Shown: positions 29,377-39,482 of the stretch, piece after piece
Layout of the letters: each line of letters begins with the position of its first letter
How positions within the stretch are numbered: position 1 is the stretch's first letter
DNA from: Ancylobacter sp. Lp-2
GTDB lineage: Bacteria > Pseudomonadota > Alphaproteobacteria > Rhizobiales > Xanthobacteraceae
Assembly: GCF_020523795.1 (NCBI RefSeq)
Contig: NZ_JAJALI010000010.1
Location: forward strand, 114,078 to 178,077
Direction: 5' to 3'
Length of the DNA stretch: 64,000 nt
Made by a program: the position numbers and the translations under genes
The notes under the pieces: generated by a model
What the model was told of the DNA's origin: nothing
The model's database searches: none
What the model saw: the letters and a program-made list of their open reading frames with translations, nothing else

Positions 29377-30012
29377 TCAGCGGATGTAGGGATTGCTGCG
29401 CTTTTCCGTGCCGATGGTCGAGGCGCTGCCGTGGCCGGGCAGGATGGTGACGGAATCGCCGAGCGGCAGCAGCTTCGTCTTGATGCCGGTGATCAGCTGG
29501 TCGTGGTCGCCATAGGGGAAATCCGTGCGCCCGACCGAGCGCTGGAACAGCGTGTCGCCGACGAGGGCGAAGCTGTTGTCGCGGCTGAACAGCACGACAT
29601 GGCCCGGCGTATGACCGGGAACGTGCAGCACCTCGAACGGAATGCCGCCAATATCGACGCTGTCGCCTTCCTCGAGCCAGCGGCTGGGCGTGACCGCCTT
29701 GCCGGGAATGCCGGTGCGCTCGCCATTGGCCACGAGGTCGTCGAGCAGGAACTTGTCGCCGATATGCGGTCCCTCAACCGGCACCTTCAACTGCTCGGCG
29801 AGATCGGCGGCGCCGGCGGCATGGTCGATGTGGCCATGGGTGAGGATGATCTTTTCCGCTGTCACTTCAAGCTCTTCGAGCGCCGCGAGGATACGCGGCA
29901 GGTCGCCGCCCGGATCGATCACCGCGCCCCGCTTGGTCGTCTCGTCCCAGACGATGGAACAGTTCTGCTGGAATGGCGTGACGGGGACGACGGCGATCTT
30001 GAGCTCGGACAT
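29377..30012 (-). CDS. Glyoxalase-II-like metallo-beta-lactamase-fold hydrolase
   Basis: The 211-aa cytoplasmic protein has THGHIDHAAG (HxHxDH metal motif), VPGHTPGHVVLF, GDTLFQRSVGRTDFP and LPGHGSASTIG. These are the full metal-ligand set of small glyoxalase-II-like hydrolases such as YcbL. Expected activity is thioester hydrolysis of S-D-lactoylglutathione or a related compound. The frame extends to 30225, but MSELKIAV at 30012 is the conserved N-terminus. It is divergent from lepA. Confidence 0.88.
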   Translation of the reverse strand: MSELKIAVVPVTPFQQNCSIVWDETTKRGAVIDPGGDLPRILAALEELEVTAEKIILTHGHIDHAAGAADLAEQLKVPVEGPHIGDKFLLDDLVANGERTGIPGKAVTPSRWLEEGDSVDIGGIPFEVLHVPGHTPGHVVLFSRDNSFALVGDTLFQRSVGRTDFPYGDHDQLITGIKTKLLPLGDSVTILPGHGSASTIGTEKRSNPYIR

Positions 30013-30127
30013 GACCACTCCATGGGTGAGGTGCCGGGAATGTGGTCGATCGGATGCCAGCCTGCAAGCCGCCCAGAAGCCGCCGCCACGCTTGTGAGCG
30101 GTGAGCGCCAATGCTATCCCGCGCGCC

Positions 30128-31933
<1,806 letters not shown>

Positions 31934-32007
31934 CCCTCCCCCGCTACCCAAGCGTGCCAATTCGTGCTGACATGGCCGCCTAACGTCAAAAAATGACGAG
32001 GTGGGAA

Positions 32008-32196
32008 ATGTACAAGTTTGAGGTCTACAAGGATAAGGCCGGCGAATTCCGGTTCCGGTTCAAGGCGTCGAACGGCGAAAGCATGTTTTCGTCGGAAGGC
32101 TACAAAGCCAAGGCATCGGCGCTGAGCGCCATCGAATCGATCAAGAAGAACGCGCCGGGCGCCACCGTCGTCGATCAGACCAAGGTTGATGTCTGA
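32008..32196 (+). CDS. YegP/DUF1508 family small protein
   Basis: This 62-aa protein matches a single DUF1508 repeat: YKFEVYKDKAGEFRFRFKA, then SEGYKAKASALSAIESIKKN. YegP-like proteins are small basic proteins of unknown function. ATG 32008 has GAGGTGGGAA directly upstream; ATG 31993 is in frame but poorly placed. A short CGTCA/TGACG hairpin (about 31984-31998) precedes it. Confidence 0.85.
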   Translation: MYKFEVYKDKAGEFRFRFKASNGESMFSSEGYKAKASALSAIESIKKNAPGATVVDQTKVDV

Positions 32197-32610
32197 CATT
32201 ACGGTCCGCACGGTGCCTTGATCGGCGGCCGTGCGGATACGTTTCTTGCCGGAAACGCGCCTCGCCGCAGGGCGACGGTGCGGATGGCCGTCATAGGCGA
32301 GCCCCGATCTCATCGATCCGCATTGCGTTTGTCAGGCCGCTTCGTTGCGAAGACAGGCGGTTCCTGTTTCGTGACGTCGTTCCCGGCAGCAGTGACCTCG
32401 CACTTTTCTTGCGATCCACGTTTCCGAGAACCGCGCCGGGGCGTGCCGAGCCTCGATCCGGCCTATCCCTTTTTGTCGTTCGGCCTGCCGTGACGTGTCG
32501 GCGCGCCGGCATCCCCGAGCCGTCATCCGTCTGCAATGAAAGCAAGCTAGTTCCGGTCCGTGGCCGCGGCGATCCGCGCCTGATGTTGCACAGCTGTGCA
32601 AGGACCCGGA
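32197..32610. other. 414-nt intergenic region upstream of the phosphodiester-type ABC operon
   Basis: No convincing gene is present; a 91-codon frame at 32218-32493 has no family features. Base composition is less GC-rich than around it, as for a regulatory region. Its right end holds the palindrome at 32586-32601. Confidence 0.6.
32586..32601. promoter_or_regulatory. Probable LacI-family operator (perfect 16-bp palindrome)
   Basis: TTGCACAG/CTGTGCAA is a perfect palindrome ending 9 nt before the ATG of the ABC ATPase gene. The TTG...CAA ends and length fit LacI-family sites, though the centre is AG/CT rather than the common CG. The LacI-type gene at 36704 in the same operon is the likely cognate regulator. 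Confidence 0.6.
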
Positions 32611-33789
32611 ATGAACGACGACGCCTTCCTTCGCATCACCGATCTGTCGGTTGGCTATGGCGCGACCCGCGTGCTGGAGCGGCTCGACCTCGCCATCGGC
32701 AAGGGCGAGTTCGTCGCCCTGCTCGGCGCCTCCGGCTGCGGCAAGACCACTCTGTTGCGGGCCATGGCCGGTTTCGTGACACCCTCCGCCGGCACGGTCG
32801 CGGTCGACGGGCGCGACGTGACGCTCATGCCGCCGGACCGGCGGGGCATGGCGTTGGTGTTTCAGTCCTACGCGCTGTGGCCGCATATGACGGTCGCCCG
32901 GAACATCGGCTACGGGCTGAAGCTTAAGGGGCTTTCCCGCGCCGCGATCGACCGGCGGGTCGCCGAGATCGAGGCGCTGCTCGGCCTTGAAGGGCTCGGA
33001 GCCCGCAAGCCGGCCGCGCTGTCCGGCGGGCAGCGCCAGCGGGTGGCGCTCGGCCGGGCGCTGGCGGTCGATCCGCAGATCCTGCTGCTCGACGAACCGC
33101 TCTCCAATCTCGATGCCCGCATCCGGCTGAAGGTGCGCCATGAGATCGGCGCGCTGCAGCGCCGGCTCGGCATCACCGCCGTCATCGTCACGCATGACCG
33201 CGAGGAAGCGATGGCGATGGCGGACCGCGTCGTCATCATGGAGGCCGGACGCATCGCCCAGCAGGGCTCGCCGGAAGAGGTGTACAGCCGCCCCGCTTCG
33301 TCCTTCGTCGCCGCCTTCATGGGGGCGGAGAACGCGCTGGTGCTGGAGGGGCGGGTCGCCGGCGGCGCGGTCCATATCGCGGCTGGCCGGCAGTCGTCCG
33401 CCGCCACGCTGAACCTTGATGGACGCCTGCTGTCGAGCGGCCGGCTGGAAGCCCGCTTCCGCGCCGAGGCGGTGGAGATGGTTGTCGCTGGCGCACAGGC
33501 GTTGAAGGCGGAAGGGCTGGCCATCGCCGGCCGCGTCGAGGCGGCGAGCTATCTCGGCGGCGGCTGGCGGCATTCGGTGCGGGTCGGCGACCAGACGCTG
33601 TTCGCCGATGCTGCCCGTCCCTTCGACGGCGGCGCCGGCGTGGAGCTGCGCATCCCCGGCGACAAGCTGTTCCTCTTCAACCTGCCCGCCTCGACAGGCG
33701 CGTCCGATACGACGGCGCGAGAGGCGGCGGCCGAGCTTTCTCCAGCGGCCCCGCGCGGTCCGGTGGAGCGCGTCCTCCAGGCAAGCTGA
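32611..33789 (+). CDS. ABC transporter ATP-binding protein (Fe3+/polyamine/phosphonate-type importer class)
   Basis: The 392-aa protein has an ABC domain with Walker A GASGCGKTTLL (K45), Q-loop FQSYALWPH, signature LSGGQRQRVALGRAL, Walker B LLLDEPLSNLDA and the H-loop VTHDREEAMAMAD. A C-terminal TOBE-like regulatory domain follows (about residues 240-370), as in PotA/FbpC/UgpC relatives. It is first in an eight-gene co-directional run with binding protein, permeases, LacI regulator, phosphatase and phosphodiesterase. Confidence 0.92.
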   Translation: MNDDAFLRITDLSVGYGATRVLERLDLAIGKGEFVALLGASGCGKTTLLRAMAGFVTPSAGTVAVDGRDVTLMPPDRRGMALVFQSYALWPHMTVARNIGYGLKLKGLSRAAIDRRVAEIEALLGLEGLGARKPAALSGGQRQRVALGRALAVDPQILLLDEPLSNLDARIRLKVRHEIGALQRRLGITAVIVTHDREEAMAMADRVVIMEAGRIAQQGSPEEVYSRPASSFVAAFMGAENALVLEGRVAGGAVHIAAGRQSSAATLNLDGRLLSSGRLEARFRAEAVEMVVAGAQALKAEGLAIAGRVEAASYLGGGWRHSVRVGDQTLFADAARPFDGGAGVELRIPGDKLFLFNLPASTGASDTTAREAAAELSPAAPRGPVERVLQAS

Positions 33790-33822
33790 CCTGCCATCCT
33801 TCTTCCAACGGAGATCCGATCC

Positions 33823-34974
33823 ATGCAGAGCCTCCTCAAGCCTGCGCTCGTCGCCTCGGCCCTGACGCTCGGCCTTGCCGCCGCGCCGGCCAGTGCCGCC
33901 GAGCTGACCGTCATCACCGCCGGCGACCAGAATATGGTCGACTACGTCAACCAGTACCTCGCGCCGCTGTTCGAGAAGCAGTATCCCGGCAACACGGTGC
34001 GCGTGGTCGGCACCGGCCCGGGCGATGCCGGCTCGCAGAAGATCGTCGAGCGTTTCGAGGCGCAGAAGCAGGCCGGCACCACCACCTGGGACACCGATGT
34101 CGCGGTGGTGCACGAGAAGTTCGTCGGCCCGATGATCACCGGCGCCTATCTCGAGGCGTATCGCGACAAGATCTCCACCGGCAAGCTGGTGAGCCGCGCC
34201 AATGCCGACATGGCGCTCGGCACCAAGGTGACCGGCTACGTCATGCCGATGTTCAACAGCCAGACCGCCATCGCCTACAATCCCGCGCTGGTGCCCAACC
34301 CGCCCCGCAGCTACGCCGAGCTCGCCGAGTGGGCGAAGGCCCATCCCAAGCAGTTCGGCTATAACGGCATCAAGGGCGGCGCCTCCGGCGTCAGCTTCGT
34401 GATGGGCTGGATCTACGCTTTCGGCGACGGCGACGCGGGCAAGCTGATGAACGGTCCCTTCGAGGCGGCCGAGACCAAGAAGTGGGACGCCGCCTTCGCC
34501 TCGCTGCGCGACTTCACCAAGAACGCGACGCTCACGCCCGGCAATGCCGGTACGCTCGACCTGCTCTCGCGCGGCGAGATCGCCATGGGGCCGGTGTGGG
34601 TCGACATGTTCTATTCCTGGCAGGCCAACGGCCAGCTGCCGCCGGACTTCAAGCTGGTGCTGCCGGCGCCCGGCATGCCCGGCCAGCCGATGCATTACGT
34701 GATCCCCGCCAAGAGCGCGAACAAGGAACTCGCCGAGAAGTTCGTCGAGCTCGCCACCAGCCCGAAGGTGCAGGCCGAGGGCATCGTGAAGCGCTTCAAC
34801 TGGTATCCGGGCATCGACGCCCAGTACGTCCAGCCGGAGCTCGACAAGGCGACGTGGGACAAGCTGTTCATCGCCATCACCCCGGAAGATCTGGCGAAGA
34901 ACGGCAAGCCGTTCCCCATCGCGCCCTATAACAGCGCGATCCTCGAAGCCTATGAGCGCCAGGCCACCAATTGA
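33823..34974 (+). CDS. ABC transporter extracellular solute-binding protein (family 1)
   Basis: This 383-aa protein has a Sec signal peptide (residues 1-25, ending ASA) and a type II periplasmic-binding fold. Recognisable parts are ELTVITAGDQNMVDYV, PMFNSQTAIAYNPALV, GEIAMGPVWVDMFYSW and YVIPAKSANKELAEKFV. It is of the PotD/AfuA type, so the ligand could be a cation, polyamine or organophosphate. Enzymes at the end of the operon favour a phosphate-containing ligand, by inference. CAACGGAGATC precedes the ATG, and a strong hairpin follows the stop. Confidence 0.88.
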   Translation: MQSLLKPALVASALTLGLAAAPASAAELTVITAGDQNMVDYVNQYLAPLFEKQYPGNTVRVVGTGPGDAGSQKIVERFEAQKQAGTTTWDTDVAVVHEKFVGPMITGAYLEAYRDKISTGKLVSRANADMALGTKVTGYVMPMFNSQTAIAYNPALVPNPPRSYAELAEWAKAHPKQFGYNGIKGGASGVSFVMGWIYAFGDGDAGKLMNGPFEAAETKKWDAAFASLRDFTKNATLTPGNAGTLDLLSRGEIAMGPVWVDMFYSWQANGQLPPDFKLVLPAPGMPGQPMHYVIPAKSANKELAEKFVELATSPKVQAEGIVKRFNWYPGIDAQYVQPELDKATWDKLFIAITPEDLAKNGKPFPIAPYNSAILEAYERQATN

Positions 34975-34981
34975 GCCTCAT

Positions 34982-35008
34982 CGGCCACCCGATCGTACCG
35001 GGTGGCCG
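34982..35008 (+). terminator. Intercistronic hairpin after the binding-protein gene
   Basis: CGGCCACCCG and CGGGTGGCCG form a perfect 10-bp stem with a 7-nt loop, between binding-protein stop and first permease. No T-run follows. It probably stabilises the upstream mRNA or attenuates, giving more binding protein than permease. Confidence 0.6.
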
Positions 35009-35028
35009 CTTCTCTCGGGATAGCCGAC

Positions 35029-35850
35029 ATGCCGACACCCGCTCTGGGACTGCTGCTCGTCCTGCCCGCCCTCGCGGTGATCCTGCTCTTGTTCGTGGTG
35101 CCGCTGGCCGCCTCGGTGGCCGGCGCCTTCGAGGTCGGCGGCGGGTTCGGTTTCGGTAATTTCATCAAGACCTTCGAGCTCTACACCTCCGACATCGTGT
35201 TCACGCTGATGATTGTCAGCCTGTCGACGGCGATCATCGGCGCGCTCGCGCTCGCCATCGGCGGCTATCTGACGCTCGGCGAGAATCCGCGCGCGGTCGC
35301 CCTGCTGCGCTGGCTCTACCGCTGGCCGATGTTCGTCCCGTTCATCGTGGTGGGGCAGGTGCTGCGGACCTTCCTCGCCAAAAACGGGTTGATGAACAAC
35401 GTGTTGATCGGCGCCGGGCTGATCACGCCGATGGAGGCGGCGAGCTTCCTCGACTGGCGCGGCATCGTCATCGCCTTCGTGTGGAAACAGGCGCCCTTCG
35501 TGGCGCTGCTGGTCGCCGGCGCCATGGCGTCGGTCGACCGCGGCACCCTCGAGGCGGCGCGCAATCTCGGCGCCTCGCGGCTGCGCATCCTGTTGGAAAT
35601 CCTCGTGCCGCAAGTGGCGGGGACGCTGATGGTGGCGCTGGTGCTGTCCTTCGTCACCATGATGTCGGTGCTGTCGGTGCCGCTGATGATCAACGCGCAG
35701 TCGCCGACCATGATCACCGCCGACATCGCTTTCCGCATCAACGCCTATGGTGACTATGGCGTGGCGAACGCGCTCGGCGTGGTCTCGCTGATCGCCAGTG
35801 CCGGCGTGGCATGGCTGTATCTGCGCCACAGCGTGAAGGAACGGGCGTGA
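35029..35850 (+). CDS. ABC transporter permease (BPD_transp_1)
   Basis: The 273-aa permease has about six transmembrane segments and the EAA-loop region TLEAARNLGASRLRILLEILVPQ (quoted within limits as EAARNLGASRLRILLEI), which contacts the ATPase. The frame opens at 35002, but ATG 35029 places the first membrane helix at the N-terminus and leaves the hairpin outside the coding region. Its stop overlaps the next ATG by one base. Confidence 0.9.
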   Translation: MPTPALGLLLVLPALAVILLLFVVPLAASVAGAFEVGGGFGFGNFIKTFELYTSDIVFTLMIVSLSTAIIGALALAIGGYLTLGENPRAVALLRWLYRWPMFVPFIVVGQVLRTFLAKNGLMNNVLIGAGLITPMEAASFLDWRGIVIAFVWKQAPFVALLVAGAMASVDRGTLEAARNLGASRLRILLEILVPQVAGTLMVALVLSFVTMMSVLSVPLMINAQSPTMITADIAFRINAYGDYGVANALGVVSLIASAGVAWLYLRHSVKERA

Positions 35851-36701
35851 TGGCGCAGGTCGACGTCACAAGCGCCTCGCACGCCCGCTCGGCCATGGGC
35901 GTCGATCTGTGGTGGATCCCGCGCGGGCTGGTGCTGGGCCTACTGGCCTTCGTGATCTTCGGACCGCTCGCCAACCTGCTTTTATGGACGGTGGCGGAGC
36001 GCTGGTATTTCCCGCATGCGCTGCCGATCGACTATGGCTTCAGCTATTGGGGCCGGGTGTTCGCGGCGCGTGGCAATGCGATGGAATCACTCGCCAACAG
36101 CCTCACCGTTGCGGGACTGACGGTCGCGGTTTCGCTGGCACTCGCCATTCCCGCCGGCTACGCGCTGGCGCGGCTCAGGCTGCCGTTCCGCGCGGTGATC
36201 CTGATCGCCTTCCTCATCCCGCAGGCCTTCCCGAACCTGACGGTCTATGTGAACGTCGCGCGGCTGTTCTACCAGCTCGGTCTCAACGGCACGAATCCCG
36301 GCGTGGTGCTGGTGCACGTCACCCACGGCCTCGTCTATGCGGTTTGGATCGCCACCGCCGCCTTCTCGGCCGTCGACGCGGAGCTGGAGGAGGCGGCGCG
36401 CTCCATTGGCGCCGGGGCGCTGAGGGCCTTTCTCGACGTGACGCTGCCATTGGCGGCGCCGGGCCTGCTCGCCAGCGCGATCTTCGTCTTCCTCGAATCG
36501 CTCGACGAGTTCACCGGCAGCTATTTCGTCGGCGCGCCGGACGTGAACATGCTGCCCTTGCTTCTCTACACTGCCGGCGCGGGCGGCAACTACCAGGTGG
36601 CCTCCATCACGGCGTTGCTGCTGCTCGTTCCCTCTATCGGCTTCATGTTGGTGGTGGAACGCTTCCTGAAATCCGACGTGCTGTCGAAGGTCGGCCGCTG
36701 A
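35850..36701 (+). CDS. ABC transporter permease (BPD_transp_1), second subunit
   Basis: The 283-aa protein has six transmembrane segments and the EAA motif LEEAARSIGAGALRAFLDV. It starts in the TGATG overlap with the first permease. The pair forms the channel of the importer with the ATPase and binding protein encoded upstream. The LacI gene begins 2 nt after its stop. Confidence 0.9.
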   Translation: MAQVDVTSASHARSAMGVDLWWIPRGLVLGLLAFVIFGPLANLLLWTVAERWYFPHALPIDYGFSYWGRVFAARGNAMESLANSLTVAGLTVAVSLALAIPAGYALARLRLPFRAVILIAFLIPQAFPNLTVYVNVARLFYQLGLNGTNPGVVLVHVTHGLVYAVWIATAAFSAVDAELEEAARSIGAGALRAFLDVTLPLAAPGLLASAIFVFLESLDEFTGSYFVGAPDVNMLPLLLYTAGAGGNYQVASITALLLLVPSIGFMLVVERFLKSDVLSKVGR

Positions 36702-36703
36702 TC

Positions 36704-37756
36704 ATGTCCCTTACCGATGACGGCGTGCGCGGTTTCGTCAGCGCGCAGCAGGTGGCCGAGCGGGCCGGCGTGTCGCGCTCGGCGGTGTCGCGCGCCTTCA
36801 CCCCGGGGGCCAGCGTCTCGCCCGAGACGCGCGAGAAGGTGATGCGGGCGGCGGCCGAGCTCGGCTATCAGGTCAACGACCTCGCGCGCGGCCTGCTGGC
36901 CAATCGCAGCCGATTGGTTGGGCTGGTGGCGACCAGGCCGGAAGTCGGGTTCCGCGCCCATCTCGTCGCCGCGCTGACCGCCGCGCTGATCCGGCGCGGC
37001 AATCTGCCGTTCCTCATCAATACCGGTTCCTCAGCGGCGGAGCTGGAGGCGGCGCAGGCGGCGCTGTTCGGCTATCGCGCCGAGGCGACGATCATTCTGT
37101 CCGGCTCGCCGCCGGCTTCTTTCGTCGAGCTTGCCCGGCGCAACGGCCAGCGGTTGATTTCCATTGGCCGCTCCGAACCCGGCTGCGATCATGTGAAGGT
37201 CGACAACGAGGTCGCCGCCCGCGAGGCGGCGCGGCTGTTCCTCGCGCGTGGGCTCACGCGGCTGGGTCTCGCCGGCTCGGCCTCGGGCACGCCGAGCATT
37301 GTCGAGCGCGAGCAGGCCTTCCTCGACGAGGCGCGTCGCTTCGGGGCGCAAGTGGCCGCGGCTCGCGGCGCCGATTCCGACTATGCCGGCGGCCAGCAGG
37401 CGGCGCAGGCGCTGTTCGCGACGGTGGAGCGGCCGCAGGCGGTGTTCTGCGTCAACGATCTCATCGCCTTCGGGGTGATGGACGCGGCGCGGTACCGTTT
37501 CGGTCTGCGCGTCCCGCAGGACATCGCGGTGATCGGCTTCGACGACATACCCGAGGCGAGCTGGGACGCCTATCGGCTCAGCACCTTCAGGCAGGACCCG
37601 GCGGAGATCGCCGTCCATACGGTGGCTCATCTCGACCGAAGGCTGGCCTCACCTGCCGCCGAACCCTCCACGACACGCCTAAAGGCAGTGTTCGTCGAAC
37701 GGGCGAGCATGCCCGTCCCTCCCTCCCTCCCTGCTAACCGGCCTTCGGCGGAGTAA
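36704..37756 (+). CDS. LacI-family transcriptional regulator
   Basis: The 350-aa protein has an N-terminal helix-turn-helix (SAQQVAERAGVSRSAVSRAF, about residues 13-32), a hinge helix (DLARGLLANRSRLVGLV), and a periplasmic-binding-like sensor domain ending with VPQDIAVIGFDDIPEASW. It is embedded in the transporter operon, which suggests local control through the palindrome at 32586-32601. The effector is unknown, most likely a transported compound or product. Confidence 0.92.
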   Translation: MSLTDDGVRGFVSAQQVAERAGVSRSAVSRAFTPGASVSPETREKVMRAAAELGYQVNDLARGLLANRSRLVGLVATRPEVGFRAHLVAALTAALIRRGNLPFLINTGSSAAELEAAQAALFGYRAEATIILSGSPPASFVELARRNGQRLISIGRSEPGCDHVKVDNEVAAREAARLFLARGLTRLGLAGSASGTPSIVEREQAFLDEARRFGAQVAAARGADSDYAGGQQAAQALFATVERPQAVFCVNDLIAFGVMDAARYRFGLRVPQDIAVIGFDDIPEASWDAYRLSTFRQDPAEIAVHTVAHLDRRLASPAAEPSTTRLKAVFVERASMPVPPSLPANRPSAE

Positions 37757-37760
37757 CTCG

Positions 37761-38570
37761 TTGACAAAGCTTGATCTTCTTTCTGATAGGCTCGATGTCG
37801 CGCGCGCCGTCGTCGAGGAGGCCGGCGCGCTGGCGCTGGGCTATTTCGGCGAGATCGCCAGCCTCGTCGTCGAGGCCAAGACCGGCGGGCAGGACGTGGT
37901 CAGTATTGCCGACCGCGAGGTCGAGCAACTGGTGCGCAGGCGGATCGCCGCCGCGTTTCCCGACGACGGCTTTCTCGGCGAGGAGTACGGCTTCACGCCC
38001 TCGGGATCAGGATTCATCTGGGTTCTCGACCCCATCGACGGCACCAGCTGCTTCCTGCACGGCATCCGCAACTGGTGTGTCTCGCTCGCTTTGATGCAGG
38101 ATGGTGTCACCGTGGCGGGCTTCATCCTCGATCCCAATGCGCGCGAGCTTTTCCGTGCGGTCGCCGGGCAGGGGGCGGCGCTGAACGGCGCGCCGATCCG
38201 CGTCGATGCGCGCAACGACCTGCGCAGCGGGCTGGTCAGCGTCGGCGCCAATGGGCGAGTGCCGCCGCGCGTGGTGGCGACGTTCATCGAGAAGCTGCTG
38301 GCGGCGGGCGGCATGTTCGTGCGCCACGGTTCCGGCGCGCTGGGGCTGGCGCACGTCGCCTGCGGACGCCACGCCGCCTATTACGAGCCGCATATCAACG
38401 CCTGGGACTGTCTGGCCGCGCTGTGCCTGATCCGCGAGGCGGGGGGCTGGACCAATGACTTCGAGGCCGGCGATCTTCTTGCCGGCGGGCCGGTGATCGG
38501 CTGCGCGCCGCAACTGCGCGACGAGTTGCTGGCGCTGATCGAGGCGACGCTGCGGGAGACGTCGGTGTGA
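37761..38570 (+). CDS. Inositol-monophosphatase-family phosphatase
   Basis: The 269-aa protein has the metal-site motifs of the Mg2+-dependent IMPase superfamily: GEEYG (E74/E75), WVLDPIDGT (D90, D93) and NAWDCLAAL (D216). Family enzymes remove phosphate from inositol phosphate, histidinol phosphate, 3'-phosphoadenosine 5'-phosphate or sugar phosphates. The start is a TTG with GGAG 7 nt upstream. It sits 4 nt after the LacI gene and overlaps the phosphodiesterase gene. The pairing suggests stepwise breakdown of a phosphodiester to a phosphomonoester and then free alcohol, by inference. Confidence 0.85.
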   Translation: MTKLDLLSDRLDVARAVVEEAGALALGYFGEIASLVVEAKTGGQDVVSIADREVEQLVRRRIAAAFPDDGFLGEEYGFTPSGSGFIWVLDPIDGTSCFLHGIRNWCVSLALMQDGVTVAGFILDPNARELFRAVAGQGAALNGAPIRVDARNDLRSGLVSVGANGRVPPRVVATFIEKLLAAGGMFVRHGSGALGLAHVACGRHAAYYEPHINAWDCLAALCLIREAGGWTNDFEAGDLLAGGPVIGCAPQLRDELLALIEATLRETSV

Positions 38571-39334
38571 GAAAGACCTGTAAAATCATTCAGGTAAGCG
38601 ATCTCCACCTGGTGTCGCCGGGCGGGATGCTGCAGGGCTCGGACCCTCTGGCGCGGCTGGAGGACTGCCTCGCCGACCTCAACCGTCACCATGCCGATGC
38701 CGATCTGGTGGTGTTCTCCGGCGACCTCACCGACGATGGCGAGCCGGCGGCCTATGCGGCGCTGGCTACGCGGCTGACGGCGCTGAAGGCGCCCTGGCGG
38801 CTGATGATGGGCAATCACGACGATCGCGCCGCTTCCGCCGCCGCCTTTCCCGGTGTCGCCGGGGCGGATGGCTTCGTGCAGGCGGCTATCGATCTCGGCG
38901 ACTGGCGGGCGGTGCTGCTCGACACCCACGAGCCCGGTCATGTCGAGGGGAGGCTGTGCGCGGCGCGGCTCGACTGGCTGGATGCGGCGCTGGCAGGGGC
39001 ATCTAACGTATTGATATTCCTTCATCATCCGCCGGTGGCGATCGGGATTCCCTCCCTCGACAATTCCCGGCTGGCGGAGGCGGACCGGCTTGCGGCGGTG
39101 CTGCGCCGGCATGGAAATGTGCGCCATCTCTTCGCCGGCCATGTGCATCGGCTGGCCAGCGGGCTGTGGGAGGGCCTTCCCTTCGCCACCGTCCGCAGCA
39201 CCAACCATCAGTCGGCATTGGCTTTTTCCGGGCCGCACCGGGTGAGTTTCGAGCCGCCGGCCTATGCCGTGATCCTCGCGGGGCAGGACGGCATCGCGGT
39301 GCACCAGCAGGAGTTCCCCTGCCGCGACCGCTAG
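38567..39334 (+). CDS. Calcineurin-like metallophosphodiesterase (GpdQ/CpdA-like)
   Basis: The 255-aa protein carries all five metal-site motifs in order: SDLH (D12, H14), SGDLTDDG (D53), GNHDD (N83, H84), FLHHPP (H153, H154) and GHVH (H192, H194). Layout and length are those of GpdQ and CpdA, which cleave glycerophosphodiesters or cyclic nucleotides with two metals. It begins at a GTG overlapping the preceding stop. As the last gene of the importer operon it likely acts on the imported compound; no signal peptide is present, so it is cytoplasmic. Confidence 0.88.
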   Translation: MRKTCKIIQVSDLHLVSPGGMLQGSDPLARLEDCLADLNRHHADADLVVFSGDLTDDGEPAAYAALATRLTALKAPWRLMMGNHDDRAASAAAFPGVAGADGFVQAAIDLGDWRAVLLDTHEPGHVEGRLCAARLDWLDAALAGASNVLIFLHHPPVAIGIPSLDNSRLAEADRLAAVLRRHGNVRHLFAGHVHRLASGLWEGLPFATVRSTNHQSALAFSGPHRVSFEPPAYAVILAGQDGIAVHQQEFPCRDR

Positions 39335-39482
39335 CCTCGCCGGAGGGCCGGTGAGGTGGACGATGAGGCCAGTTCCGCCGCTTGGATGGCCGGTGAGGCC
39401 GATAAAACGCCGCTGGTGAAGCCGGGGAGCATTGTGCATCCTCGCCGATGCTCGAAGTCCCATTAGCGAGACGAATTCATCA

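Noticed and set aside
32218..32493. 91-codon ORF upstream of the importer
   Set aside because: It has no ribosome site, no family resemblance, and arginine/serine-rich shadow-like composition.
39346..39398. Direct repeat GGCCGGTGAGG (two copies 42 nt apart) before the LysR gene
   Set aside because: It is short and GC-rich, easily due to chance; there is no symmetry or linked feature.
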